A DNA stretch of 64,000 nt from Dermatemys mawii (taxonomy: Eukaryota; Chordata; Testudines; Dermatemydidae): positions 1,502,527-1,566,526 of the forward strand of contig ML677344.1 in the NCBI GenBank assembly GCA_007922305.1, in the 5' to 3' direction. The notes beneath the pieces were generated by a model. That model did not search any database. It was not told the DNA's origin and worked only from the letters and a program-made list of their open reading frames with translations. The position numbers and the translations under genes were made by a program. Positions 37,001 through 47,966 of the stretch are shown piece by piece; within the stretch, counting starts at the first letter, position 1, and each line of letters starts with the position of its first letter.

Positions 37001-37691
37001 AAAACGCAGAGCAGCAGGAAGAGATAATGTCTGCGCCGTAGAGGGAATTGGACTCGTGTCTGGATCTCCTGCTGAGGTGTTCAGTGGCCAGGGGAGTAGA
37101 TATTGGGGGTGCCCCAGGATTGGAAAGCCGTGACTCTAAAACCCCTTGTTTCTCCTTTGCACCCACCTCAGTCGGAAGGAGCAAATGTCCCAAGGGCTCT
37201 CGGCCCAGGAGAAGCGGCTCCTAGAGAGGTACCTCTTCCACGGGACCTCAGCCGACAACGTGGAGTCCATCTGCCGGGCCAACTTTAACCCCCGCCTCTC
37301 TGGAAAGCACGGCACCCATTACGGCCACGGCACCTACTTCTCCTCTGTTGCAGACTGCTCCCACAACTTCGCTCTGGCCAACCAGGCCTGCCGACGCCAC
37401 ATGTTCCTGGCCAAGGTCCTGGTGGGCAAGTGGGTGCTGGGGAGACCTAGGTACACCCAGCCCCCGGCGCGGGAGCCCGGCGGGCGACACTATGACTCCT
37501 GCAGCGATAACCCCCAGGAGCCCTCCCTCTACGTGATCTTCGACAACGCCCAGTGCTACCCCTACTTCGTGATCTGCTACAAGCTGCTCGGTGACCCCGT
37601 GACGCTAGACGGCGTTGGAGGAGCCGGTCCGTGGGCACGGAACGGCTCCCCAGTGGGTCGGGTCCCGCCTCCCGGCTTTTCCACGCTCTAA
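34099..37691 (+). CDS. TIPARP-like CCCH zinc finger / WWE / PARP mono-ADP-ribosyltransferase
   Basis: Six exons fit without a frame break: 34099-34230, 34491-34864, 35159-35330, 35559-35752, 35843-36115 and 37172-37691, giving 554 residues. Exon 1 is the least certain, but its ATG (gggATGG context), donor and phase fit exon 2, which has no usable ATG of its own. Visible parts: MGQKLS at the N terminus; a CCCH finger (Cys106, Cys114, Cys120, His124; spacing C-x7-C-x5-C-x3-H); a WWE domain at about 200-285 (TRWQVYWKHGDTWRRYEE, then GQLYTLDL and RPIQLQRRP) split between exons 3 and 4; and a PARP catalytic domain from about 370, with LFHGTS (His about 405), GHGTYFS (Tyr about 437) and QCYPYFVICY. 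The catalytic glutamate of poly-ADP-ribosylating PARPs is absent there, so mono-ADP-ribosylation is expected, as in TIPARP/PARP7, PARP11 and PARP12. TIPARP has 657 residues. The tail after CYKLLGD is unusual. I assign no paralogue name. Confidence 0.9.
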
Positions 37692-38159
37692 TTGCACTCT
37701 CTGTAGGGTTTGCGCAGCATGGGAACGAGAGAATGCATGGCCTGTCCAGCATCTGTGATAAGAACAAGCCATCCAGTTCCTGGAGGCTTCACTCCCTTCC
37801 CCCGGTTATCCTACTGGAATGTGATCTGTCCCCACGACCCCATTCCCTCCACCCCACTCATACTGCCTGCCTGCCCCGAGACCATCCACCATGACTCCAG
37901 CGCCTCGGAAAACACCATTTGCTTTGCTGCCCTGCAGGAGGCACCGCTGAGCCCCACACAACTGGCCCTCTCCTCCTGGCCTCGCAAAGGTTTCAAAAAG
38001 TGGAAACCCTACCCGGAAATCCCCAGCCCCAATCTCACGCAGGCTGGGAATAGGCAGTGCCGGGGAGTGAAACTAATGTTGTTCTTGCCCATCCCAGCCA
38101 AACCTCCCCATGGAATCCCCCCATCTCCTGGCCTAATGGTCGTAGTGGTATTGTCTGTG

Positions 38160-38165
38160 AATTAA
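38160..38165 (+). terminator. Candidate ATTAAA polyadenylation signal after the TIPARP-like gene
   Basis: An ATTAAA hexamer (from gaATTAAAtag, about 470 bases after the stop codon) is followed by a GT-rich stretch (tcttgtctgtgactctggg). No AATAAA was seen earlier in the 3' flank, so this is the best candidate. Confidence 0.4.
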
Positions 38166-38672
38166 ATAGTGGGTGAAAGTTACTTTTCTGTTAACACAAA
38201 CCCTCTTGTCTGTGACTCTGGGTGCTGCGTTTGCTTGTAGGACGTCCCGGTTTAAAGGGCTGAGAATGACACCCCCCAGCTGCTGGGGGGCCGAGGTGTC
38301 TTTTTTTAAAAGTAAACATTGGAAACGATAAACAAGCGTCCCCCACTTTGTCGAAAGAGCCGGTGTCAGCGCCAACAAGGGGGGGCGGGATTACAGAGAT
38401 CGTGTGAGCGAGCCGGCATGGGCGTGTGTTGCTGGGCTGCCAGGTTTGGTTTTCCTCCAGGAGAGTGTAAGGTTTGGGAAGGGGGCTGAAGCTGGGGGGC
38501 AAGCAGAGAGGCCAGCAGGGCAATAATTGCCCATATTTGGGGGGAAGAGGCTGCTCTGGAGGGCCCAGTTCATTTTTCCATGGGGAGAGGGAATTTTATG
38601 CATCCCCAGTGGGACACTATCTAATCTCCTCTCCCTCCTAGCAGTGGGAGTGGGCGTGGCCCAGTGTGGGGG

Positions 38673-39279
38673 TGTCACGGAGTCCCCGAGGCGATGCTCT
38701 GAAACTGCTCCCTATGAAGCCAGTCAGGACTTTGTGGGGAAGCTTCCTCTCTGTGAACAGCCTGTCTCCAGGGCTAGGAGCTTCACAGGTTACAGCTTCC
38801 ACCTTCCTGGGTCTGACCTCGGAGCGTTCAGCACCTTCTGCCCCTCCGTGCACTTCCTGCAGTGAGCCCGCCCAGGCGGGGTCCTGGGGAAGCCCGTGGG
38901 TCCTGCACCCCAACTCCATAGTCAGACGTGACTCTCAGCCAGCCAGTGAAACAGAGGTTTATTAGATGACAGGTACATGATCTAAAACAGAGCTTGTAGG
39001 TACAGTGAACGCAACCCCTCCGCTGGGTCTATTTTGGGGGCCAAAGAGCCAGGCAGCCTGCCTGGAGCTCTCCCCCTGTTCCCAGCCAGATCCAGAGTGG
39101 AACGCACCCTCCAGCCCCTCCTCTGCTTTTCCTTTGTCTCTTGGGCAGAAGGTGTCACCTCCTCCCTCCCGCACCTGGGCTCAGGTTACAGCCCCAGGTC
39201 TCATCCAGAAAGGAAAGTCTGTCTCCCATCCCCATACACTATCCAGAGGAAACATTAAGAACATTCCCATTCTGTCACA
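38673..39279 (+). mobile_element. Probable solo LTR, about 607 bp
   Basis: It starts TGTCACGGAGTCCCCGAG and ends cattctgtcaca, giving TG...CA termini, with flanking ggggg and gggag as a possible 5-bp duplication. The interior resembles an abundant turtle LTR as I remember it. It lies 1 kb downstream of the TIPARP-like gene. Confidence 0.5.
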
Positions 39280-39311
39280 GGGAGCTCAGACATGGACTGC
39301 TCCCACGTAAG

Positions 39312-39404
39312 GTGATCAGAAAGCAAGTGTGAAAAATGGGGACACTTCTTTTTGGGAGGGCGGGGGCATAGTGGCCTATTTAACACAAAGCCCCTGATAC
39401 CGGG
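39312..39404. mobile_element. GGGTGACCAG-type MITE, left part; right part at 40671-40682
   Basis: taaggtgatcagaaagcaag, gtgtgaaaaatggggac and cctgataccggg match the reverse complement of the MITE copies up to 39404. The missing end (ccggtcacccta) reappears at 40671-40682 after an LTR-like insertion. The interruption is described as a finding. Confidence 0.55.
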
Positions 39405-40175
39405 TGTGATGAGTTTGGGCCCTTTGGGCTGTCACTTGATGTGCTGGGGTGACACTGAATCAACCTATTCTGCCAGCCTTGGTCCCCTTTACCTGTCCTT
39501 GCTGGGCTAGGATCACAAGCCTCTTTCAGCCAAGCACACAGGCAGGCCCACAGAGAGACAGAGATCCACTCTGGAAAGATTCAGCCTTCGGGGCTCGCCC
39601 CAACACTGTCCATTCCCTTTAAGGGGTACAGACCCAAAGGTTTTATAAAATTCGCCACCTCCCTCAATGCGAAGCGAGATACGCACAACTTCTTGTCCCT
39701 CCAGCGTTAGAAATTACATAAACTGGGTTATATGGTAAACAAGAAATAAGTTTATTAACTACAAAGGGGGAATTTTAAGTCAATGTGAGATAACAGACCA
39801 AACAAAGCAGATTACTGACCAAATAAAGCTAAGCTCAATACCCTTAAGAAACAGGTTACATGATGTCAATTCTCGCCCTAAATGTTATTTTAGGCGGGCT
39901 GCAAAGTTTCTGTGGTTCAGAGTTCCAGTTATATTCTTTTTCAGACTGGCCCCCTGTCTCAGTCTGGACTCCCCCACTGCCTTCCCTTCAGGTGGCTTTT
40001 GCAGTCTTTCTTCTTGGGCAGACAGGCCATGGAGAGGAGAAGTCCCATTTGCCCTCCTCCCCATGCTGAAGTAGGATTTACATCAGGCGGGAATCCTTTG
40101 TTTCCCAAACTTGACCCCCTCCCTTTCAGTGGAAAGTTACAAGACGTCCCAGGGAATCTTTAGTGTCAGGTAGGG

Positions 40176-40294
40176 TGACCAGATGTCCCAGTTTTATAGG
40201 GACAGTCCTGATTTTGGGGTCTTTTTCTTATATAGGCTCCTATTACTCCTCAGCCCCATCCTGATTTTTCACACTTGCTGCCTGGTCACCCTAC
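40176..40294. mobile_element. GGGTGACCAG-type MITE with TA target, copy 3
   Basis: Inverted ends GGGTGACCAG and CTGGTCACCC are intact, each flanked by TA, the target of Tc1/mariner elements. It is 119 bases long and non-coding. Confidence 0.8.
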
Positions 40295-40398
40295 TATCAT
40301 GTGACAAGACTACCTGATGCTGTTATGAGTCAGTGGCGGTATGGAGTGTCCTGAGGAAGGCCCAGCCTTTTCACAGTCCATTGTTGGATCTGAAGTGT

Positions 40399-40485
40399 TA
40401 GCAGCGGGCATCACCCAAAGTAGCGTAGTTGAAATACAAATGTACTGTATTTCAACTATGCTATTTTGGGTGATGCCCGCTGCTA
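40399..40485. repeat. Near-perfect 87-bp palindrome, hairpin MITE bounded by TA
   Basis: Two 40-base arms (40399-40438 and 40446-40485) are reverse complements with two mismatches, around a seven-base loop aatgtac. Arms begin TAGCAGCGGGCATCACCC. The outer TA dinucleotides fit a TA-targeting transposon. Confidence 0.92.
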
Positions 40486-41142
40486 GAAATGGTCAATATT
40501 CCTCATTTCAGATGCAGAAATGATGCGAGCACACACATTGGATAACCGCAGTCAGTAGATCACAGCCTACCCGATGATCTCCCACACGAGCCTTCTGGCA
40601 TGAAGTATATCTCAGTTATGGCATGGTCAGATTGTAAGCATATTTTCATAAAGTGTATGGAGTGAAACGTCCGGTCACCCTACTCCCACTGCTCACAGGG
40701 CCTGGGGGCAAGTGGGGGGCTGTTAGTGACTTTCTCACTCTCGAGAAATGTCACATGTGCACCTGTACAAAACTTGGCAGCTGTGGTTTGTATTAAAAGC
40801 AAGGGCACCTGGCAGATAGACCTAGTGGTTACAGCTGAGGTCCCAAAGAGGCAGTACCTGTCAGAGATGGGGGGCCAGTAATGGGGGGTGTAGCCAGGAG
40901 AGGGGGGATGGGCTCTGGGGTTACAGCTGAGGTCCCAAAGAGGCAGTGCCTCTCTTGGAATATAGGAACTCTCTCTGTGGAAAACAGGGTGGAAGAGTAA
41001 GATAAAAGGGACGAGGTGACCAGGACCTGCCATAACCACCTGGCTTGCAGAGAGGAGGAGGATGTGTTCCCTGGAAATACCACAGATTGTTCAGATTCCT
41101 GTTTGTAATGAGACCTTTGGGGCAAGTTAGACCAACCCTCCG

Positions 41143-41245
41143 TGCCTCAGTTTCCCCATCTGTAACGTGACTCCATGCCTGTGACTCCATCTTTGTAAAG
41201 TGCTTTGAGATCCATCAATGAAATAGTGCAACACATTGTTATTAG
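41143..41245 (+). repeat. MIR/CORE-type SINE fragment
   Basis: Plus-oriented core: tgcctcagtttccccatctg, then taaagtgctttgagatccat. A shorter related piece (gtgcctcagtttccccagct) lies at 43951-43975. Confidence 0.6.
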
Positions 41246-41813
41246 TCCTGTGGGACAGAGAGAAACCCAAAGATACAGAGCTTTGTCTGGGAGACTCTGG
41301 GGGGTTGTGGATTGACTCTTTTTAGGAGCCCCCACAACCCCTCTCATCTCCCGCTGTCAGTCGTGGTCTGCCCAGGCGGTTGTGCCCTCTGGGACAAGGC
41401 AGCCCGCAGAGTGCAGAAGTGAGAGGAACAGGGTCAGATGCTGACATGGTGTAAACCAATGTGACATCGATGGAGCTGCAGTGAGACATCAGCTGAGGAT
41501 CAGGCTCAAACGGTTCCCCGGGGGCAGGGTGGAGGGATTTGGCCACGGAATGAGTTTGCCAAGGAAATGAGATGAATCCAGCATCCGCCTACTGCTGGCC
41601 ACGAAGCATCTCCTCCTTGATGTGGATTTCCTGCCATGCCCAGGAAGAAAAAAGAGCCGAAGTCTCCAGGAGACCTGCTGGGAACCTTGCCAGGCAGATG
41701 AAATTTCCCTGGGAAGCACTGAGATACCAGGGCAAAGGATGCTGAGTGTAGAAAACCCAAAGGTAGCTACATAAGACACTTGCTTCATGATCGCGGGCAA
41801 ATTCCCTCCCCTC

Positions 41814-42263
41814 CAAGGGTGAAAGTAACTTAAAGGGAGTCCTGAGCAGGGGGTGGGGCCTCAACCGGAAGAAGTGGGGCCTTTGAATTCCCAGGCCCTT
41901 TACATCTCCGCCTGAGTCCCAGGGTAGCGGCAGCAGCTGGGAGCCCCCAGGGCTCCATTGACAACTTAAGGGGCCCAGGGCTCCGCTGCGGTAATGGCAG
42001 CCGGGAGCCCCCGGCCCTTTAAATCACCACTGGGCCTCCACCATTACCCCATGACTCCGGTAACGGCGATTTAAAGGGCTAAGGGCTCCCCACAGCAGCT
42101 CTGGCAGTGGGGCTCTGGTGGCAATTTAAATGGCCTGGGGGTCTGGCCGCTGCTGGGAGCCCCAGTCCCTTTAAATTGCCGGCCTGGGGAAGCCGGTCTG
42201 GTACGGCGCACCGGCTCTTGCCGGTACACTCTACTGGACCGTACCGGCTAACTTTCACCTCTG
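41814..42263. mobile_element. Non-autonomous hAT-type element with perfect 8-bp target duplication
   Basis: Left end CAAGGGTGAAAGT and reverse-complemented right end CAGAGGTGAAAGT, flanked by ctcccctc on both sides (41806-41813 and 42264-42271). The 450-bp interior repeats a degenerate unit around ccctttaaat(c/t)gcc and ggagcccc several times. Confidence 0.85.
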
Positions 42264-42271
42264 CTCCCCTC

Positions 42272-43760
42272 CCTGTTCCCAGCCTTGCGCTAGGGCGTTC
42301 ATTAGGACCCGCGACCTCCTGCGGGGCTGGCGGGCGATTGAAATGCCAACGCACCAGGAGTAGGCTCTGCCCCCGCAGCGTGGAAAGTGGCCGGTGCAAA
42401 CCGGACGGAGCATCGACATTCAGCAGCTTGGACAGAAACATCTGCTCACTGCGCTTTGCCTGCAGCTCTTTGCCACCCCTGGGCAGTGGCGCCCCGCCCC
42501 GCTTGGTGTCCTTTCCCCAGAGCGACCCTGGAGACGACCGAGGTTCCCCTAGGGAAGCTTTCAGAAGAGGACCCCTTTCCAGGGTGTCCGCAGCAAAAGG
42601 CCAGGGTGCTCCGTCCAGCGTCGCTGCCCCCGGCCCGCTCTGGCAAAGGGGCGGTGCCGTGGCCGGCACAGACGGGGCCAGTAACCCGAGCTGGGCTCCT
42701 GCCGTGTCTAAGGTAACCCCATCAATAATTGAGCGGGCAGCGAGGCTGCGGGAGGGCGGCTGGTCTCTCGCTGCCAGCCGTGCCCAGGCGAGCGCCGAAA
42801 AGCTCCACAGAGCACCCCTTGGCTGCGGGCTGGCCAGGAACGGACAGGTAGGCGCCCGTCTCACCTCACGCTAGCTACAGGCAACATGGAAGACCGGGGC
42901 AGCCCCAGCAGGGAGATGTAGTGGCAGCAGATCCCGGGGCATGGCCATTAGCACAGCTCTGGGGCAAGGAGCCCGAGTCTGGCTGAGGGGGGATCCAGGA
43001 GGCGGCATTCTACTCTGGCTACACTGCCGGCCCTGGTGTGAGGGAGCCAGGAGTGGGGCATGATACAGGCATTGGGGGAAGGGAGGTGGTTTTTAGCCTC
43101 ATGCAGGAGAGGCTCATGCATTAAGCTCCAGAGGTCCCAGGTTTGATCCCGCCCGCCGGCAACCAGGATCTGCAGTGGGGCTTGGCACTGGGGCAGCTCG
43201 GCACCACTTTGGGGGAGCCTCCGATGCTGGGGGAACTCCTGATGGAAAGCCAGACTCGGGGCCTGTGGGGAGGGGGGAAGGCTCGGGGGACCCCCTGAGT
43301 CTTATTCGTGTGAAGGAGAAGCTTGGGGTTCATTTAAACAGCTCCCGGCGAGCTCCGGCCCTCAGTGATGCGCACAGACGCTCCGGGGAGCCTCAGGGGG
43401 CCACGCGCTGTTTAGCCGAGAGCAGAGCCCAGCCCGAGCCGTCACCTCGCCCTTTCCTGCAGAGAGCCAGGCAGCCTCTGCATGAAATCTTCTCCCTGTC
43501 CCCTCAGGCCTGGAAAATCCACAGGCCCCGAGTTTTGGGGAAGCTCCCCGGAGCAAGGGAACAGCTGTAGGGCAGGTGTTACCGGGCGGTAGGGCTGCAG
43601 CCAGCGAGCCCATGCCTCTGCTGAGCAGCCAGCCTGGCCTGGCCCCCCTGAGGGGCCGCTCGCTAGCGGCCTCCGTGCGGCTAGAGAGCGGAGCAAGGCC
43701 CTGAGCCCGGCGCTGGGGCTGGTAACAGTAACCGCTGGCGTCAGTGGCTCCCAACTCACC
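42272..43760. other. CpG-rich stretch upstream of TOMT, candidate promoter region
   Basis: GC- and CpG-rich sequence with long open frames on both strands (42079-42864 minus and 42107-42874 plus), the pattern expected of a CpG island rather than two genes. It lies 0.8-2.2 kb upstream of the TOMT start codon. A donor-like ctaaggtaac occurs at about 42708-42717. Confidence 0.35.
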
Positions 43761-44523
43761 GTAAGAGAAATGACGCAACATGAGCCTCTAACCTGGGGCG
43801 TTCAAACGGAGCCCAGAGAGGGGCTTTGAAATCCCGAGGGGCCAAGCGCTTTGGTGGGAACCGCGGGGTGACCAGCCCCTGAGAAACCTCCGGGCTTTTG
43901 TGCCTCGCTTCATATGCCCAAGTTTGGAGACTGTGGCTATAATGGCCCTGTGCCTCAGTTTCCCCAGCTGTAACATGCGGGCGGGGGGAGGGAACTGCGA
44001 GGAGTATGGTAGTTACGTAGTTAATCTGTGTAAAATGACAGACGAGTCCCAACCAGACTCTCCTTGGGCTGGGAGCCAAACCGTGTCCTTCCCCCAATTT
44101 ATTCTGGCTGATTGTCCTCTGCGAAACGTCTCCATTGTTGACAGCTCCGCTCAGACGCTGACACAAAGCAGCTGGGCTCTGCGTCCACCGCAGGAGGCAG
44201 TGAAGCGGGGGTGGACCTAAAGATCCCCACCCCCCCATCAGCTAGGTTATGCCTCAGCTGTATTATGGTAGATCTCATGAGCTTTAGGAAGATAAAAATC
44301 CCTGCCCCGGTGAGCTCACAAGCAGCAAGCAAAGGGCATGAAATCGCTGGTAGCAGTAGTAGTAGGCTGTTATCTGTTGATGTGGGCCAGCCGCTCGAAG
44401 GGGATATGTAACCCCCCTGGCCCAGCAGGTTACACTCACCATGCTCCAGCCTCTCCTCACCTGCCCTTTGCTTTCTAGGTCTGTGGAGCTCCCACTCACC
44501 CTCTGCTCTGCACTGCTGCCGAG

Positions 44524-47500
44524 ATGGTTTCCCCAGCCATTGCGCTGGCCTTCATCCCCTTCCTGGTCACCTTGATCATCCGCTACCGGCACTACTTCCT
44601 GCTCTTCTACCGGGCGGTGCTGGTGCGCCGGCTGCAGGACTGCCTGACGGGCATCTCCCGGGAGGAGCGGGCCTTCCAGTACGTCCTCACGCACGCCATC
44701 CCCGGCGACCCCTGCCACATCCTCGAGACCTTCGACCAGTGGTGCTACCACTGCGAGTACCTCAGCAACGTGGGGCCTCACAAAGGTAAGGGCTCGTCCA
44801 CGGCACTGAAATGCAGCCCTCTCTGGGGCGGAACCCAGCAGCTGTTCAACGGCGCACAGCAACGTCACACGACCGTTTGGGACAGGAAGAGAGGGGGAAA
44901 TAGCAAATCCAGTGGCAATGTAGGGAAGTGTAAAAAGTACTGTAGTGACCACAGATGAAATTTGGCCAGGACACAGGGATTCTGTCCCATTGTATTAAGT
45001 TCTTATACCATGCTCATCCCCTGCAGCATCACCCCCCATTAGAGCTTTCCAGGAAGGAGTGGGATATGGGTGGGAGAGCTGGGGCCTATTTTATAAGAGC
45101 TATTATGTATGTGTCACTATCGCCCTCTGCTGGACAGAGTCTGATCTACCCGAGGAATTGAGCAAAGCCACTTGTCAACTGAGTTCCAGTCACAGGCCAG
45201 GGTGTCAAAAATCAAGAAATGAGGGAAATCATTTAAGGTGGTGAAGAAAACCGAGAGTTTGCCCTATGCTAGCACCTGCCCTTCAAGGAGCGCCAAATAT
45301 TTATCATTATCCAGCACTGATACTGCTGTAGCACCTAAAGGCCCTGTACAAACACTAGCCTCTAACTGCTACCCTTCTTGCAGATGGGGAAACTGAGGCA
45401 CAGAGCAGGAAAGTAACTTGCCTGAGATCACTGTGGCAGTGCTTGGGAGCAGAACCTAGGTGCTCCTGTGCCAAACACTGTGTCCTGACCACAAGGCCTT
45501 GACCTTAGAAACAGCTGGGAGTACTGGGGTGAAGTGGGACTTTTAGGTAGCCTCTCAAAGACATTGTCCCAAGAACAGGATCTCTGAGACTGGGGAAGAG
45601 TCGCTCAGATGGTGAGGTTGGGAGCCAGGATGGATTTTAAAAAGGATGATTAATTAAAAACAGATTTTATTTTATTTAAATCAGATTTTTTAGCATTTAA
45701 ATAAAATACAAGTTTATTTTTATTTAAATAAACCTATTTGAAATTGGCAACCTATGTTAAGGCCTAAACTAATTATAATTTATTAGAATCTAAATTAAAT
45801 ACACAAAATACTAAGTAGGGCATGTTTGCTGCCAAGTTTTAAAGAAAGTGAAATTACTGAACTGGTGGAAGTCACCAGCTAAGGACTTTAAGAGTCTGCT
45901 GAAGGACTAAACCCGCTTTTGACAGCAGTAATCTCTTCTGCAGGTGCAAAGAGAATATTTTCTTCATTTCAGTTTATTCAGATAGTTCAGTTCAATGATT
46001 AATTCATTCAATGTCCTAAACCAGGTGGGAATTGAAAAAGCAGGAAACCTTGTATTCCTTTTCCAATCTCTGAATAAAAACTACGTGTGTGAGAGGGCGA
46101 GATCGACTAGTTCTAAAATCTCAAAAGACGTCTCAGAAACAATCTCAGAAACAATCAGTTCAGTTCACTAACTACCCACCATACTTCCTTTAATAAATCA
46201 GTTAGTTTTACATATAAAATATGTTTTGATAAACTTCTCTTTCTTACGTTTGCAGCGTATGTAAGGTAGTTTTAGTTTAAAATTTTTTTGCATTTTTATT
46301 TTTTGCATTTGAATTTCTATTCAAACAGATCACACAAATCACAAGGGAAAACGTACTCCTCTAGTAAAAGGAAATGCATCACTCACCATTTTTTAACACA
46401 TAAAAACGTAAAAACTAAGAATCTAAATACATGCCAGTGAAATGAAGTAATTGTCTAAGACTAAGTCAATGTGTACAGATGTAGCTCAGCCTCTGAGCTA
46501 CCAAAAAGGAGCACCGCATTTAGTACAGAGGCTAGATTTATTTGCAACTCAACATGCTTTAATGGTAAGGAACCAGTGAGACGCAATCTTTTATGAGGAA
46601 ACCTAACTAAAAAGTACAAATGCAAAATGTCATAGAAATTGATGATTTAAATCAAGGTTTCCTCCTTGCTGATTAAAATTGGTGATTTAACTCGTTTTTG
46701 ATTTACATCAGTTCGCCCTGTTAGGAGCAATGTTCCTTGGGGTGTTCAGAGGACAGAGCCCTGGGGAACGGACCTCAGGGGACAATCCTGCCCTGGCTAA
46801 GGTTGAGGAGTGCAGCTGGCCTCATCAGGCTTTCCCACCTTCTGGGTGGGTCACCTGGGGTACGGGGCTGGAGGGGTGGGGCGCGTCTTCAGGTGACCTT
46901 TCTTCTGCCCTCCAGGTAAGATCCTGGACCGTCTGATCTATGAGAATACGCCGCTCACCGTGCTAGAGCTGGGCACGTACTGCGGTTATGCCACCATCCT
47001 CATGGCCCAGTGTCTGCCCATGGGTGCCCGGCTGTACACCGTGGAGATGGACCCACGCAATGCCGCAGTGGCCGAGAAGGTCATCCGCCTGGCGGGCTTT
47101 GACGAGGACACTGTGAGTAGCTCCCTGCCCCCAGCGCCTTCCATGGACAATCTCCCAGATAATTCTGAACTAGCCTCAGCAAAGAGGCTGCCAAGAGAGA
47201 GCAACTCTGGGGGCAGAACCCGGCAGCTTTTCTGCTCCAGCACCAGAGGGGGCAGGAAGTGAAGGGTACAGCACCCAGCATGGGCCCCAGCCAGGGGAAT
47301 TGCAGGGGGAAGAACAGAATTCCTTGGCCAGACACTAGTTAACGCCCCATCTCATAGCCTCACTTGCCTGGACTGTGCGATCTGAGTGCCAATTGCCTCC
47401 GGACCCACTGTGGTTTCAGAGAGCTGAGCTACTCCTTTCCACTTCCTGTCTCAAACAGCCATGCAGTGTTCCTGTTGGCTGTTGAACAAGCTGCCGAATT

Positions 47501-47966
47501 CCACCCCAGAGACGGCTGCATTGTAAAGGGCGATCCCAGGCTGGTTGGCCCCTTGGTTTGCACTGTGCGTGAGATCCCACAGGAGGGCCATGCTGTTAGT
47601 TGAGGGGGACCCGCCTGCTAACCCCCCAGTCTCTCCCCAGCACAGGTGGAGCTGATTGTGGGCGCCTCGGAGGAGGTGATCCCACAGCTGAAGGAGAAGC
47701 ACGGCCTGCTCAAGGCCGACTTTGTCTTCATGGACCACTGGAAGCGCTGCTACCTGCGGGATCTGCAGCTGCTGGAGGCCCACGGCCTGCTGCTCGAGGG
47801 AGCCACCATCGTGGCCGACAACGTGCTCTTCCCCGGCGCGCCCCACTTCCTGCAGTATGTCAAGACCTGCGGCAAGTACCAGTGCAAGATGCACAGGACC
47901 AGCCTGGAGTACTTCCGGGCCATCCCCGACGGCATGGCCGAACTCACCTATACCGGCCTGGACTGA
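44524..47966 (+). CDS. TOMT: TOMT, transmembrane O-methyltransferase (COMT fold)
   Basis: Three coding exons, 44524-44785, 46916-47112 and 47646-47966, in phases 1 and 0, encode 259 residues. An acceptor-like ctttctag at 44479 suggests a 5' untranslated exon upstream. Residues 1-20 form one membrane-spanning segment ([19 protein letters not shown]). The SAM-binding motif [10 protein letters not shown] is at 103-112, and MDHWK (182-186), ADN (210-212) and LEY (240-242) align with the COMT active site. Known role: mammalian LRTOMT/TOMT is needed to deliver TMC1/TMC2 to the mechanotransduction complex of inner-ear hair cells, and loss causes deafness DFNB63. In this assembly TOMT stands alone: the LRRC51 part of primate LRTOMT would lie beyond LAMTOR1. 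The acceptor of exon 3 was set at 47645/47646 because the other nearby AG (47640) breaks the frame. Confidence 0.97.
45300..45500 (-). repeat. MIR/CORE-type SINE in TOMT intron 1
   Basis: The run tagcacctaaaggccctgta, cagatggggaaactgaggca, aagtaacttgcctgagatca and gcagaacctaggtgctcctg gives most of a MIR element in reverse orientation. Confidence 0.75.
45630..46715. repeat. AT-rich 1.1-kb block in TOMT intron 1, candidate DNA transposon relic
   Basis: This block is far more AT-rich than its surroundings. It opens with ggattttaaaaaggatgatt and closes with gatttaactcgtttttgatt, with several gatttaaatca motifs near both ends, consistent with weak inverted termini. No frame or target duplication could be established. 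Confidence 0.4.

Larger units (their letters stand above)
39405..40670 (+). mobile_element. Solo-LTR-like element interrupting a MITE and itself carrying two small insertions
   Basis: It starts TGTGATGAGTTTGGGCCC and ends near gtgaaacgt, with flanking ccggg (39400-39404) and ccggt (40671-40675) as a possible short target duplication. Inside are a complete MITE (40176-40294) and a palindromic element (40399-40485). No retroviral coding sequence was seen. The final 150 bases resemble those of the block at 49630-50480. Confidence 0.55.

Noticed and set aside
42079..42874. Overlapping long open frames on both strands upstream of TOMT
   Set aside because: Mirror-image frames in CpG-rich DNA are expected by chance, and the first part lies inside a hAT element.
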